DNA of 64,000 bases from the NCBI RefSeq assembly GCF_000350225.1, contig NW_005179171.1:1-64000 (forward strand), read 5' to 3'. How positions within the stretch are numbered: the first letter of the stretch is position 1; every line of letters starts with the position of its first letter. The notes beneath the pieces were generated by a model. It saw only the letters and a program-made list of their open reading frames with translations, ran no database searches and had not been told where the DNA came from. A program made the position numbers and the translations under genes. Of this stretch, positions 31,064-40,929 are shown in pieces. The stretch comes from Chondrus crispus. Taxonomy: Eukaryota; Rhodophyta; Florideophyceae; Gigartinales; Gigartinaceae.

Positions 31064-33978
31064 TCAGGCTTCGGCTCGCTTCCGTGTCGTTACGAAGACA
31101 TGTACGGCCTGATGATCACAGCTCGCGGTACAAGCATGGTCCGCGAGCTCGTTCGATACGTCTCGAACTGCCGTGCCCTCGTCGAAAGTGGGGATGTCGT
31201 CATCCACCTCGACGGTGGGGCGAGGGTCATCGGCGACCTTCGGCGACACGAGTCGTGACAGGGCATCGGGCACCTGATGCACGCGTCCAGGGCGGTACTG
31301 AATGGTGAAATCGTATTCAGCCAGACGTAGCCGCCACCGGGTGAGTCTTCCGGAACTCTCGGTGAGGGACATGAGCCATCGAAGGGCGTCATGGTCCGTC
31401 CGTACGGTGAACTTCGTGCCTTCTACGTACGGCCGTAGTGTGCGGACGGCCCACACTACGGCGAAGCACTCGCGTTCGGTAGCGCTGTAGTTGCGCTCAC
31501 TATCGGACAGTGAGTACGACCAATACCCCACGGGGCGCCAGTCGTTCGCCTCTTCGTGCTTCTGAAGTAAGGCGCAGCCGAGTTGGTAGGCACTCGCGTC
31601 GGTGTCTATCGTGTACGGACGACCGGGCCGGGGCAACGCGAGGATCGGCGGAGCGATCATGCACTTCTTAAGGTTCTCGAACGCCTGAAGTTGCAGCTCC
31701 GTGGGGTTATAGAAATCGGCATCCGAATCCTTGCGCGTCATGTCGGTCAGAGGACGCGCAATCTTAGCGAACCCCATAACGAATCGGCGGTATACGTTAC
31801 ACGCCCCGAGGAACGAGCGCACTTGCGTCAACGTCCTCGGGACGTGAACGTCTTGAAAGCGTCGGCCGCCGTATCAGCCACGCTCAACTTGCCTGGGGAG
31901 ATGACGTGCCCCAGGTAGTGCACCTTCGGTCGGAAGAAGCTGCACTTCCTGAGCTTAAGGGAGATACCGGAACTCCGCAGTAAGCTCAAGACGGTATCGA
32001 GATGCCTCGCGTGTTCTCCGTGCGTACGGGAGAACACGATCACGTCGTCGAGATAGACGAGGCATATTTGCCAGTGGACTCCGGAGAGTATTATGTCGAG
32101 CGCACGTTGGAAGGTGGCCGGTGCCCCTTTGAGTCCAAAAGGCATGCGCAAGTGGCGAAACGTGCCCATGTGCGTCGTAAACGTGGTCTTATCCCGGTCT
32201 TCCGGAGCGACCGGGATCTGCCAATAACCGGAATTGCAGTCCAACGTGGTGAAGACGGCTGCATCTCCTAACGAGTCGATGCAGTCGTCCATCCGTGGCA
32301 GCGGATACGAATCCGCTGCGTTCTTCGCGTTGAGACGCCGGTAGTCCACGCAGAACCGAAGAGAGCCGTCTTTCTTCGCTACGAGCACCACGGAAGACGC
32401 CCACTCGGTGCTCGCTGGTTCGATAACCCCTGCGTTCAACATCTTGTTGACCTCCTTCGCGACCATTTCGCGCATGGCCGGGCCCTTCCGATAGGGCATG
32501 GAACGAATCGGTTTCGTTCCCGGTTCGACGGGAATGCGGTGCTCCGTGGCTTGGATCGTTCCAAGCGCACTGCTCCACAGACTCAAGTGCTTACGGAGCA
32601 TCTCGAGTACGTGGCCACGGAGCTTGTCATCGTCGATGTATGACAGGTCGATCTCTTTTTCTCAATCCATCGGTGGATTTTCGGGACCCTATTGCTGGTG
32701 GAGTACAGTACCCCTCGCCGTCGGTTCGCATAAAGGTGCCCGTTCGTCCGGGTCGACCCACCTGCCCCCGGCGGTGGTCTTATCGTCGGAGTTGGATCGG
32801 CCAACTCCTACCGCACCGACTTGATCGGTCAAGTCTGTCAGGTGTAGCGCGTGGGCGATCCCCTCGGCGACCTTACGTTCGGGAGTGAGGATCGCGAGGG
32901 GGTTGCGCTTCGCGTATCCCACGACGGTGGGCTTCGGAAGCCTCCTTTCTCGTCGTGAGAAATTCGCGACGATGACGTCGAAGGTCTGATTCGGTAGGAC
33001 CTCCGCGACGCCATTCGTCAGCCTCACTCCATGTCGGTGTTGGAGTGAGGGCTTGGGTTCTAGGACCATGAGGCCCCTCCCCGCGGTTGTCACACGCACG
33101 CGGGCTTGTGACATCGCGGAGATGGTAACCCAGCGGGCGATTCGGATCGCTTGCGGGGCCTCCTCGCGTACGTCCGGCCGACCCGTGTGTCGCCCGTGTC
33201 GCCTGGTAGGGGCAGTCGACTCCCCCTTTCCGTCGACGATGGCGACGGAACCGCCTTGGCGTAGCTCCATTCGTTGAGCTTCGATGTCGATACATCGCAC
33301 GTGCGTATCGATGAAGGCCGTGCCGAGGAGGACCGGCACGGCGAGCTGGTCCGTGACTACGAACGGAATTCGGAACACCGTGTTCCTCAACCGCACGGCC
33401 AGGCGGACGACGGCCGAAAGCTTGAGGGGGTTGCTATTCGCGCCTGCCAGTCGTGGTAGAGGTGCGTCGTGCACGACGTAACGCGTCCAATCGGGGGGGA
33501 GGTCGGCCTTCCTCACCAGATTATACCCCGAGCACGTATCAACGGCGATCGTGCGGGGTTTAAATGCATTTCCCTCTGTGGCTATCGAGCCGAGGACGTT
33601 GTAAATCTTCGACGTCATAAGGCAAATGACGCCGTCGACAACCTTCGGGGGGGCCTTATCGGTGAGGTCGCTCCGCCGGGGCCTTCGATTTCGGTGCTGG
33701 CCCCGCCTGCGTTTCCTTCTCCCCCTTTCTTGGGGCTTCCGCGGATCAGTGACGCCCCCTGGATTATTCGAGTCCGTACGACACGAACCCTTCTCCGGTG
33801 ACCGTGGGCTCGCGGGAGTCAGGGGGTCGACCGAATCTTTTCGGTCGTCGCTGCCCCCGTCGCCATCGTTAGGCCTCACCGGGACGTCGGCTGTCCCGGT
33901 GTCTTGTTCCCCTAACGTCGGGCCTTCGGAGGCCTCGACGTGCGCTCCCTCCTGTATCGGCATTACAGGAGCTCCCAT
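31064..33978 (-). pseudogene. Gypsy C pol, protease - RT - RNase H
   Basis: The protease motif at 33526-33540 is Asp-Thr-Cys-Ser-Gly (AVDTCSGYNLV) instead of Asp-Thr-Gly, shared with element D. RT: VVLVAKKDGSLRFCVDYRRL, MPFGLKGAPATFQ, catalytic YLDD at 32044-32055. RNase H: YTIDTDASAYQLG and RTDHDALRWLM. Lesions: TAG at 32689 and a nearby Trp-to-TGA, and one frameshift near 31830 in the RT connection. It is otherwise co-linear with D. Pol starts in a different frame from gag, so gag-pol expression would need a shift or reinitiation. Confidence 0.85.
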
Positions 33979-34103
33979 GCTCGCCTCCGGTAGCGGGGGA
34001 TGTATTATCGGACAACACCCCCCGTGTCCTTGGCGAGCACGCGGGGTCGGGTCTAGTTCGTGGGGAAAAGACGGCTCACGCGACCGCCTGTACGTAACCG
34101 TCT

Positions 34104-36674
34104 TTACCCTTTTTTCGAACTACCCGTGCTATCGGAGCTAACCTCCTCGCTATCGACGGCCAGGTCTTCCTCTGGTAGCCGGCCGCGTGGGTCGGGACGA
34201 TTCCACCACTGCGGCTCAGCGGCCTTGGCAAAGTACTCGGGTACTTCCGGGCCTTGACCTGCGGCGTCCAGTCGTCGCAGGATATGGGGGATGAAGCGAG
34301 TCGGCTCTCCTTCGTGACCCTCCGTGGGTAGAGGGTACGGATCCTCTACCCAGTCTTGTAGGTACATTATCGCATTTTGTACCTGTTGGGGTAACCGAGA
34401 ACGGTCTCGGTCCCCTCTTTCTCCTTGTCGGGGGTACCTTGTGTCCGCCTGCCGGTAGGCGGGTCGATCCCGACGATCGACTCCGTTACGACGGTACCCG
34501 CCTCCCCGGGGGGCGAATCGTGTGCCCCCACCTGATCTGTTCGGGAAACCTTGACGCGGGGGACGGCCCTCGCCAGCCGCTTGCCGGAGGAGATTACACG
34601 CACCGGGGCGCGTCTCCATCTGGTAGCGGTAGTTCCTGTACGCCGTGAACATTCGTTATTCCGGCGACAGGAACGGGCACGCGTACATGGCATGCCCGTA
34701 CGTACGGCATAGCCAGCACACGTACGCGCTGCCGTCCGTTGAGGCGAAGGTTGCCGCGTGCCGCGCCTCCTCATCCGTGAGGAGGGGCACGCGAGGCGTT
34801 TCGGCTCCTGCATCTCGGTTCGATATGTCGAGCTCTGCGGCCCGGGGGTCCGTACCCCTTGCCACTCTTGGAGTAGCCGCCAACGCGGTCGCGTAACTCG
34901 ATGTCGTTCCGGTCGTCATCGGTGAGGGGGGTCAAACCCCTCTTGGCCCTGCTCCCTGCGTAATGAGGACAGGGTCGGCCTGCCACTCATCCTCCCCCAC
35001 ATGGAGGGTAGAGGCGGGCGAACTTGTTGCGGCGGACTTCGTAGTCCTGACATCCCTCCCTGCCGGTTTCGAATCCGGCAGAAGTAAGCCGCGCCGAGCG
35101 CGGTACGTTGTACCTTCCGCCTTGGCGATACGGCGGATGGTCGGAAGATCGGTCTTCTGACTGCCTGGAAGCCTTTGCACAGTTTTGGATACTGCGGCAC
35201 GGGTTGCCGGTGCAAGTCCCCGCACGAAGTAGTGCGCGAGGGACTGTTCGGAGAAGACTGCCGTGCATCGGAACGCGGCAGTCTCGAGTCGGTCAGCAAA
35301 CGTGCTTTCCGTCTCATGCGATTGCTGTCGCGACGTAGCGACAGCGTCGTACGCTTCACCTAACACGTCGTCCGTGAGGTAGCGTTTCAGGAATTGATTC
35401 ACGCGCCCCGGCCAGCTCACGTCGTCATGGAGCTGGCCGGCGCGGAGGCCACGCATCGTATAACTCGTATACAGGCGCTCCGCGTCGCGCTCGAGGAAGT
35501 GCGCGAGGACTCGTACCGTAACACCTTCGGTCAGGTGTTGCGAGTTGAAGGTGATTCGGATATCCTTCAAGAACGGCAGCAGCTGGATTGGATTGGTACC
35601 GTCGAAGCTGCGCATCGTGGGACGGATCCCACGGCAGCGTTGGACGTACTTCGCGATCCGTCCCGCGTCACCCGAGGTAACGAGCCTCGAGGTGTTATCC
35701 GAGCGGTACAAACGATAGTCAGCAACGGCGCTGAACTCTTGCATCATCGTATGTACCGGCTCGAGCCCGGGTTCAGCGGGACCCAGCGTGCCGAAGGAGG
35801 TAACCGGTAGCGTACGGAAGTCTACCGGACCTGGATGCTCGGCGTAACTCGCCGGCGGGTAGCCGCCCCAGCGCGGATCGACGGAGAACATCGGTTCTCC
35901 GGATCCGTGGGCGGCTCCTCCACGGTCCTGTTCGTCCGCGTACGATACGCGGTCCACTTGCCGCCTACTTCCGGCGATAGGCGGCAAGGCTTGGGTCTCA
36001 GACGCGAAGTTCGCGTCTATCGGAGGACGGCTTCCTTCTGCAGTCCGACTGGTAGCGGCACCAGTCGGACGCCAACCTTCGGGGGCGGCGGCGCTCGGAG
36101 GTACGGTACCACCGGGCCCTCTCGAGGGGGCACCGGGTAGCCCTTCGGCCATGGTACGTTCCATGTCACGAGCACGCCGACGCGTGGCGTTGAGCTCGGC
36201 GGAGAGGTGCGCGAACGCACCCAACTGTTCCGCGGACGGGGAGGTTCGGTCCTCGGGTCGTCTCACCGAGGTCGGCCTCTCAGGGCGACCTTGCCCGGAC
36301 GGTCCGAGCGAGGCGAAACGGGAGTGTTAGACGAGCACTATCTGCGAGTGTAACTCGTCGATCAGTGCTCGGAGATTCTCTAAGGACTGCGTCACTCTAT
36401 CGAACCTCCCTTCACGCAGGGAGCGGAGTTCGGCCATACATCGAGTGTATACATGGTCCGATACATCGATCCGAGGGGAAGTACGGACTTCCTCCATGTA
36501 TTCGGCTATGCGTTCCAACATCGCCGCCGCTCTTTCCTCGGAGGATCCGAGCGACGGTTCGCGGTCACGAGGACCTGCGTCGCCGTCGCCCGACGGGGCG
36601 GACGGGGACTGCACAGCGGCCGGACTCAGATCCGCCGCTTCGGAGCGGATCGGGGGCTCAAACTCTTGGCTCAT
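34104..36674 (-). pseudogene. Gypsy C gag with three in-frame stops
   Basis: One continuous reading frame of ~857 codons from the ATG at 36674, interrupted by TAA (36327), TGA (34932) and TAA (34656) but by no frameshift. Residues ~1-115 are acidic with a helical segment. The gag core lies at 35,600-35,100 (FDGTNPIQLLPFLKDIRI, FLERDAERLYTSYTMRGL). A CCHC zinc knuckle (CWLCRTYGHAMYAC) lies near 34690, only six residues before the third stop. An Arg/Gly-rich tail (RFAPRGGGYRRNGVDRRD) follows. Decay by nonsense substitution only, or tolerated stops, are both possible. Confidence 0.8.
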
Positions 36675-36740
36675 CTCGACGCGATCGGTTCGCGGAGGGA
36701 AGCGGAAGTCTTCTCGGAGATCGGACTCCAGGGTCTTCTA

Positions 36741-36753
36741 GGTCGGGAGACCA
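36741..36753 (-). other. Primer-binding site of element C
   Basis: TGGTCTCCCGACC on the minus strand, one base inside the 5' LTR. It begins with the TGG that pairs with the CCA end of a tRNA. The tRNA would end GGTCGGGAGACCA; its identity is not known from this window. Confidence 0.7.
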
Positions 36754-36754
36754 C

Positions 36755-37363
36755 TGTAGCATAAACACCCCTGCGGAGAGGGGTGTATGCGTCCAGTCCT
36801 ATAGAACTCGGATCGCCGAGAACGGGATGAAGCACCACTCACACACGGGACCGGGCGCGGGCCCTGGTAGCAGTGTGGTAAAGCGCGGTCGGGTCGGACG
36901 CGCGCACGCGCGAGCGGATCTACGACTTGACGCCCCGGTGCGGTACTGGTAGACGATCCAGTACCGACGGGCGGAGGCGGGTTCGGGCTCGCTCTCGTGC
37001 TGGCGCGTCCTTGCCCGCGCGGTCCCTTGCCTAGAACGGACTAGAGTAGGTCGGTCGTTCTAGTAGAGTAAGCGGCAGAGCTGACCTAGACGGAGAGTCG
37101 TGGACAAGCTCGTGCTTGTCCTTTTCCTCCGTCGTCGGTCGCTCGCGAATTTAATGTACAAAGTATTCTATCATAACACTACAGTACCGATGTACTGTAG
37201 GGGGGCTACTGTAGTGCGGGTCAGCCTGCACTGTAGCGCTGTCAGGCATCGGGCTGACAGTACACGTGCGTGTCGCGCACACGTGTGGGTCCGTACTGTA
37301 GAGCTCCGTCTCTACAGTGCGGGATCCAATCTAGATCTAAATCTAGTTTGCCGTTATACCACA
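36755..37363 (-). repeat. 5' LTR of element C
   Basis: 609 bp, TGTAGCATAAACACC to GTTATACCACA. Related to the D (54344-54943) and E (40299-40908) LTRs. Its U3 carries several CTGTAG/CTACAG hexamers and a CACGTG-like block. The outer end cuts an eIF4A-like coding sequence. Confidence 0.88.
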
Positions 37364-37730
37364 CTTCCCAAGCGCCCCCATATCCTCCCCCACTCTATTT
37401 CCGCCCACACAACCAAGCCTTTAAGCATGGTGTACTCTCCGAACGAGCGAGTATCCCCCTCCGTCTGCTTCGAAAGATACCGTATCGGAGAAAGAATGAG
37501 GACCTGGACGGCCGGCGAATCCGGCGACGCGATTTGCAAGGACACAAACGCAATCAATGACGTCTTCCCCGTGCCACTCTGCGCCTGGGCGATCACGTCG
37601 CGCTTCTTGATGAGCGGCATGACGCAGTGCTGCTGGATGAGGGACGGGGCATAGTAGCCCGCCGAGTAGATGCCGCGGAGCAAATCGAGCTCCAGTCGCA
37701 TCGATTCGAACGAGAGGTGCACGGTATCTT
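37364..37730 (-). pseudogene. eIF4A/eIF4A-III-like DEAD-box helicase fragment
   Basis: N-terminal part of an RNA helicase. The minus-strand frame reads LDLLRGIYSAGYYAPSLIQQ (Q motif), then RDVIAQAQSGTGKTSLIAFV, the Walker A motif of the eIF4A family, then VQVLILSPIRYLSKQTE where functional relatives have PTREL. After that the frame shifts; another frame continues weakly to the LTR at 37363, where it is cut off. No clean start codon is visible. The damaged PTREL motif and truncation mark a pseudogene or retrocopy. It is probably the target into which element C inserted. Confidence 0.8.
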
Positions 37731-38519
37731 GCGCGACGTCCTGAAGTTGGCGGTCTCGGCCGGGCGGGCCGTGCCACGCGAGGACTCCGAGCCCGCCGGG
37801 GAGGGCGACCGTAGCGAAGAGCCACAGGGACGGCGAGGCGGGCAAGAGTGGCGACGTGGAGGGATGGCAGGCGACGCGGCGGGGACACCGCCCGATGGGG
37901 CGAGTACCCTTCGCGGCGTCTGGAGCTCCGCATGTGATCTCTTGTGCTCATTGCACCAGCGTCACCTTTAAGTGGAGATAATCGCCAAAAGGAACGAGTG
38001 CGGAGTGGGAAAGGGGGTCCGTAAGAACGGAAACTCGGGCGAGGCGCTGCCGGTTTAGATGTGGCGCGACGACGCCATGACAGCTGTCGCCACCTGCGTG
38101 CGTCGCCTATCCGCCTTTGCCATTACAGGTAAGCTGCATGACACCGCTCCCCTTGCGGGCAGTCGCGTGTTGGTTCCACGAATTCCACGGCTGCCTGCTC
38201 CCACACCCATCGAAGTGGGACGAAATCATGTTCTGACACTGCTGTCGCACTACAACAGCCATGCATATATTAACCGCTACTACGAATGCACTGCGCATAT
38301 GTTACAGCGGTATTCCATATTTTCTCTCTAAATTGTAACTTGAGCACAGCTGTATGGACGCACACTACGGAGGTACTGCAGTTGGACTACTAGTCCTCCG
38401 GTCGTACTACGAGTAGCCTACCATCGACTACAGTAGGGTTGCTAGGGGACCGCACACTCATCACGGACTGTGCCGTGATTTTTTGGGAGTGAAAATTTGG
38501 GGGTTTTTTGGGATTTGAT
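37731..38519. other. Spacer with no recognised gene
   Basis: GC-rich at first, possibly upstream DNA of the helicase fragment, then AT-richer. Near 38463 a 7-bp stem (ATCACGG/CCGTGAT) is followed by six T, terminator-like in shape, but nothing nearby suggests a transcript that would use it. Confidence 0.4.
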
Positions 38520-38609
38520 TAATGTCAAGTGGCTGTCCGCACGGGCAGCGGCTGGACAGACATGCGCCCGCACGGCGCTGGCTTCAGACGAACGAGAGCA
38601 ACCTACTCA

Positions 38610-39200
38610 CCCCCGCCCCTCGCCGCCGACGGTGAGGGGCACGAAAGGAAGACGAACGCCGCACGTCCGCGCCCTCACTGTCGACGGCGAGGGCACGCCG
38701 AGGAGAAGACAAGCGCGCGCATGAGCCGGCGGCAGACGACTCGGCTGCCGCCGCACAGTTCGCACCCGTTCCCGCAGGACCGCGCTTCCTTCCCCCCGGA
38801 CTGCCACAGGCGAAGAAGAAAACGAACGCCGTGCATCCTCCCCCTCACCTTCGAAGGCGAGGGGCGCTCAGAAGAAAACGTACATCGGGCATCCGCGCCC
38901 TCGCCACCAAAAGCGAGGGCTGCGTAGAAGGAGACCCAGGTCAAACGCCTGCGCCCCAGCCACGGAAAGCGAGGGGCGCGATAAGGGTAAGGGACACGCC
39001 GGCGCCCTCGCCCTGGATGGCGAGGGACGCGAAGAAGGAGACGCGTGTTGCGCGTCTGCGCCCTCGCCAGCGAAGGGGAGGGGCGCGCATATGGAAAGAC
39101 GGACGCCGCACGTGGGAGCCATCGCCCCCGGAGGCGAGGAGCGCCCTGGACAGAATGTACATCGCGCGCGTCCGCGCCCTTGCCTCCGAAGGCAAGCGGC
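38610..39200. repeat. Array of imperfect GC-rich hairpins (element E)
   Basis: About nine units spaced 45-65 bp, each a CCCTCGCC arm, a 4-6 base loop and a GGCGAGGG arm, for example near 38619, 38672, 38842, 38910, 39003 and 39170. Some units keep pairing through matched changes: near 39170 the arms are CTTGCC and GGCAAG. A similar array lies in element D on the opposite strand. Confidence 0.7.
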
Positions 39201-40283
39201 GGGCGAAGGATAAGAGAAACGGCGAACTTGCCACGGCAGGAAGAAACTATATTTAATGTGGTAGAGCGCCAAGGCACCCTCTCCTCGTCGATGAGGGGAG
39301 GGGGGAACGCTTGGAGGGGATGCCCGGGGAGAGGCGTCGCTCACCTCGACGACTTCGCCAGTCCGCTCTCTACAGAAGCACGCCCCTGCACGCTGATGAA
39401 GGGCGTGCGACGAAGCACAGTGAATCGGAGCCCTGCAAAGCGGCCGGATGAGATGATTGCAAAGTTCGCGCGAAGGTGCGAGGACCTGACGCCCCCACCG
39501 CGTGCGATTGCGAGGAGAAAAGGGGCCTGGAAGAGGATAATGCCCCCCTACCGCCGCCGCGCTACATTCGACAGCGCATGCCGTGGCCACGTGATAAGGA
39601 TCAAAAGGAAGGAGCTCGGGGGCAGACTGACTGTCCACGAATAGGCCCCGGGGAGCCTCAGCGCGATGTCGGCGTTTCCACTCAAGCGGGCTCCGCGCTT
39701 GCCCCCTCCAGTGTGGTACACAGGCGGAACCGCTGTCCGTCAAGCGGGACAATCGTCCGTCGCTCTCGCCGGCACGCGCTGCGCGATGGACAGGACGAGG
39801 GGAAATCACAGGAGAACAGCGTGACACTGCCAAGCGGGTATCTCGTGAACACGGCGCTTTGGAACGGCAGGGGGACGCGACAAGGCGGAGCGCCGCCTCG
39901 AGGGCGCCATCGAGCATAGGCACTACACGCCGCCTGTCTCGCCACCGCGCAAGAGCAGTACGGTCGAGGGCCCGGTGCGTAGGCAAACGTGTTGGACGGG
40001 AAGGATATGATCGCAAGGGCGGCGCGAAAAGGGACGCGAACAGAAGTCGTGAAAAAAAAGGACCGGGAAGGCAGGACGACCAATACGCTGACGCAAGGGC
40101 GATGGGTCGTGAAAGTTGAAGTACTGCGGGGGGAGCTACGACCGCAGCTCACGAAAAACGGAAAGCAGAAGGCACCGAACACGGACGGACAGGAGATCAC
40201 AAGGGCGGTAAGGATGGCTGTCGCCCGGCTGCGAGGAGGTGACGGACAGTTCTACAAAGACCTGTGGACGCAGACGTCCACAC

Positions 40284-40298
40284 TTGAGAGGGGGGTCA
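40284..40298 (+). other. Polypurine tract of element E
   Basis: TTGAGAGGGGGGTCA directly before the LTR at 40299. Element D has the same tract with one change on the opposite strand, which fixes the orientation of E as plus. Confidence 0.7.
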
Positions 40299-40908
40299 TG
40301 TAGCATATCCCCCTCCACGTATTAGATTTAGATTACATTTGTAACTGTACAGACTGAGCTTTACAGTACCTCGGTGCGCGCGCGCACAAGTGTACTCCAC
40401 GTGTACGGGGGCACGCGCATACACGTGTACGACACGTGTGCTGCTAGCCCCGACGGCTGACAGCGCTACAGTGCAGGCCGACCTGCACAACTGTAATGCT
40501 ATGATAGGTTACTCTGTATATTACATATGAGCGGACCGCCGGCGGTGGAGGGCGACAAGCACGGACTTGTCAAGGATCCTCTACCTTGGTCCGCCCGATT
40601 ACTTTTAGGTACTTCCGTTAGTTACCTAAGAGTAGCACCGTGCGCGGGTTGACGACGCGCGCAGCATGCCCACGAGCCAGCTCCGCCTCCGCCCGTCGGT
40701 ACTGGATCGTCACCCAGTACCGCTACCGGGCGTCGAGGAGTAGAACCGCTCGCGCGTGCGCGCGTCCTCCCCTATCCTGCTCTACCATCGCTACCTCGAG
40801 CCCGTGCTCGGTACCGTGGGTGGGCCGTGCTTCTATCTTCCCGCCGATCGGGGTCTTTCCGAACTGTCAGTACTCACCCCCCTCGTCGTTGGGGCTGATT
40901 ATACTACA
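40299..40908 (+). repeat. 3' LTR of element E
   Basis: 610 bp, TGTAGCATATCC to GATTATACTACA. Its reverse complement matches the D LTR closely through the block around GACAAGCACGGACTTGTC. U3 has repeated ACACGTGTA motifs near 40390-40440. Confidence 0.88.
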
Positions 40909-40929
40909 CTCCCGTAGCTAAAGATAGCC

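Larger units (their letters stand above)
18888..37363 (-). mobile_element. Ty3/gypsy chromodomain retrotransposon C (truncated, contains copia B)
   Basis: Minus-strand element: 5' LTR 36755-37363, PBS, gag 36674-34104, protease-RT-RNase H 33978-31064, integrase-chromodomain 31063-29384, a non-coding 3' region, and an antisense gene on the plus strand (18888-20412). The 3' region is split by copia B (21105-28057). The left end, with the antisense gene's 5' half and the 3' LTR, is missing where element A begins. It is closely related to element D. Confidence 0.85.
38520..40908 (+). mobile_element. 3' end of Ty3/gypsy element E
   Basis: A plus-strand relic in the same family as D. It comprises a hairpin-rich array (38610-39200) like the inverse of 58010-58810, ~1.1 kb with no recognised gene, a polypurine tract and a 3' LTR (40299-40908). 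Gag, pol and the 5' LTR are absent and the left boundary is uncertain. Unlike D, there is no room for the full antisense gene. The LTR abuts gag of element G, so E inserted into G. Confidence 0.65.

Noticed and set aside
30254..31258. 334-codon plus-strand ORF
   Set aside because: Antisense shadow of the integrase coding region of element C.
38463..38486. Hairpin plus T-run as a terminator
   Set aside because: Stem is only 7 bp and no transcript ending there is suggested; rho-independent termination does not apply to nuclear genes.
38868..40016. 382-codon minus-strand ORF in element E
   Set aside because: It spans the hairpin array; Arg/Ser/Pro-rich composition follows from GC content and no homology is visible.
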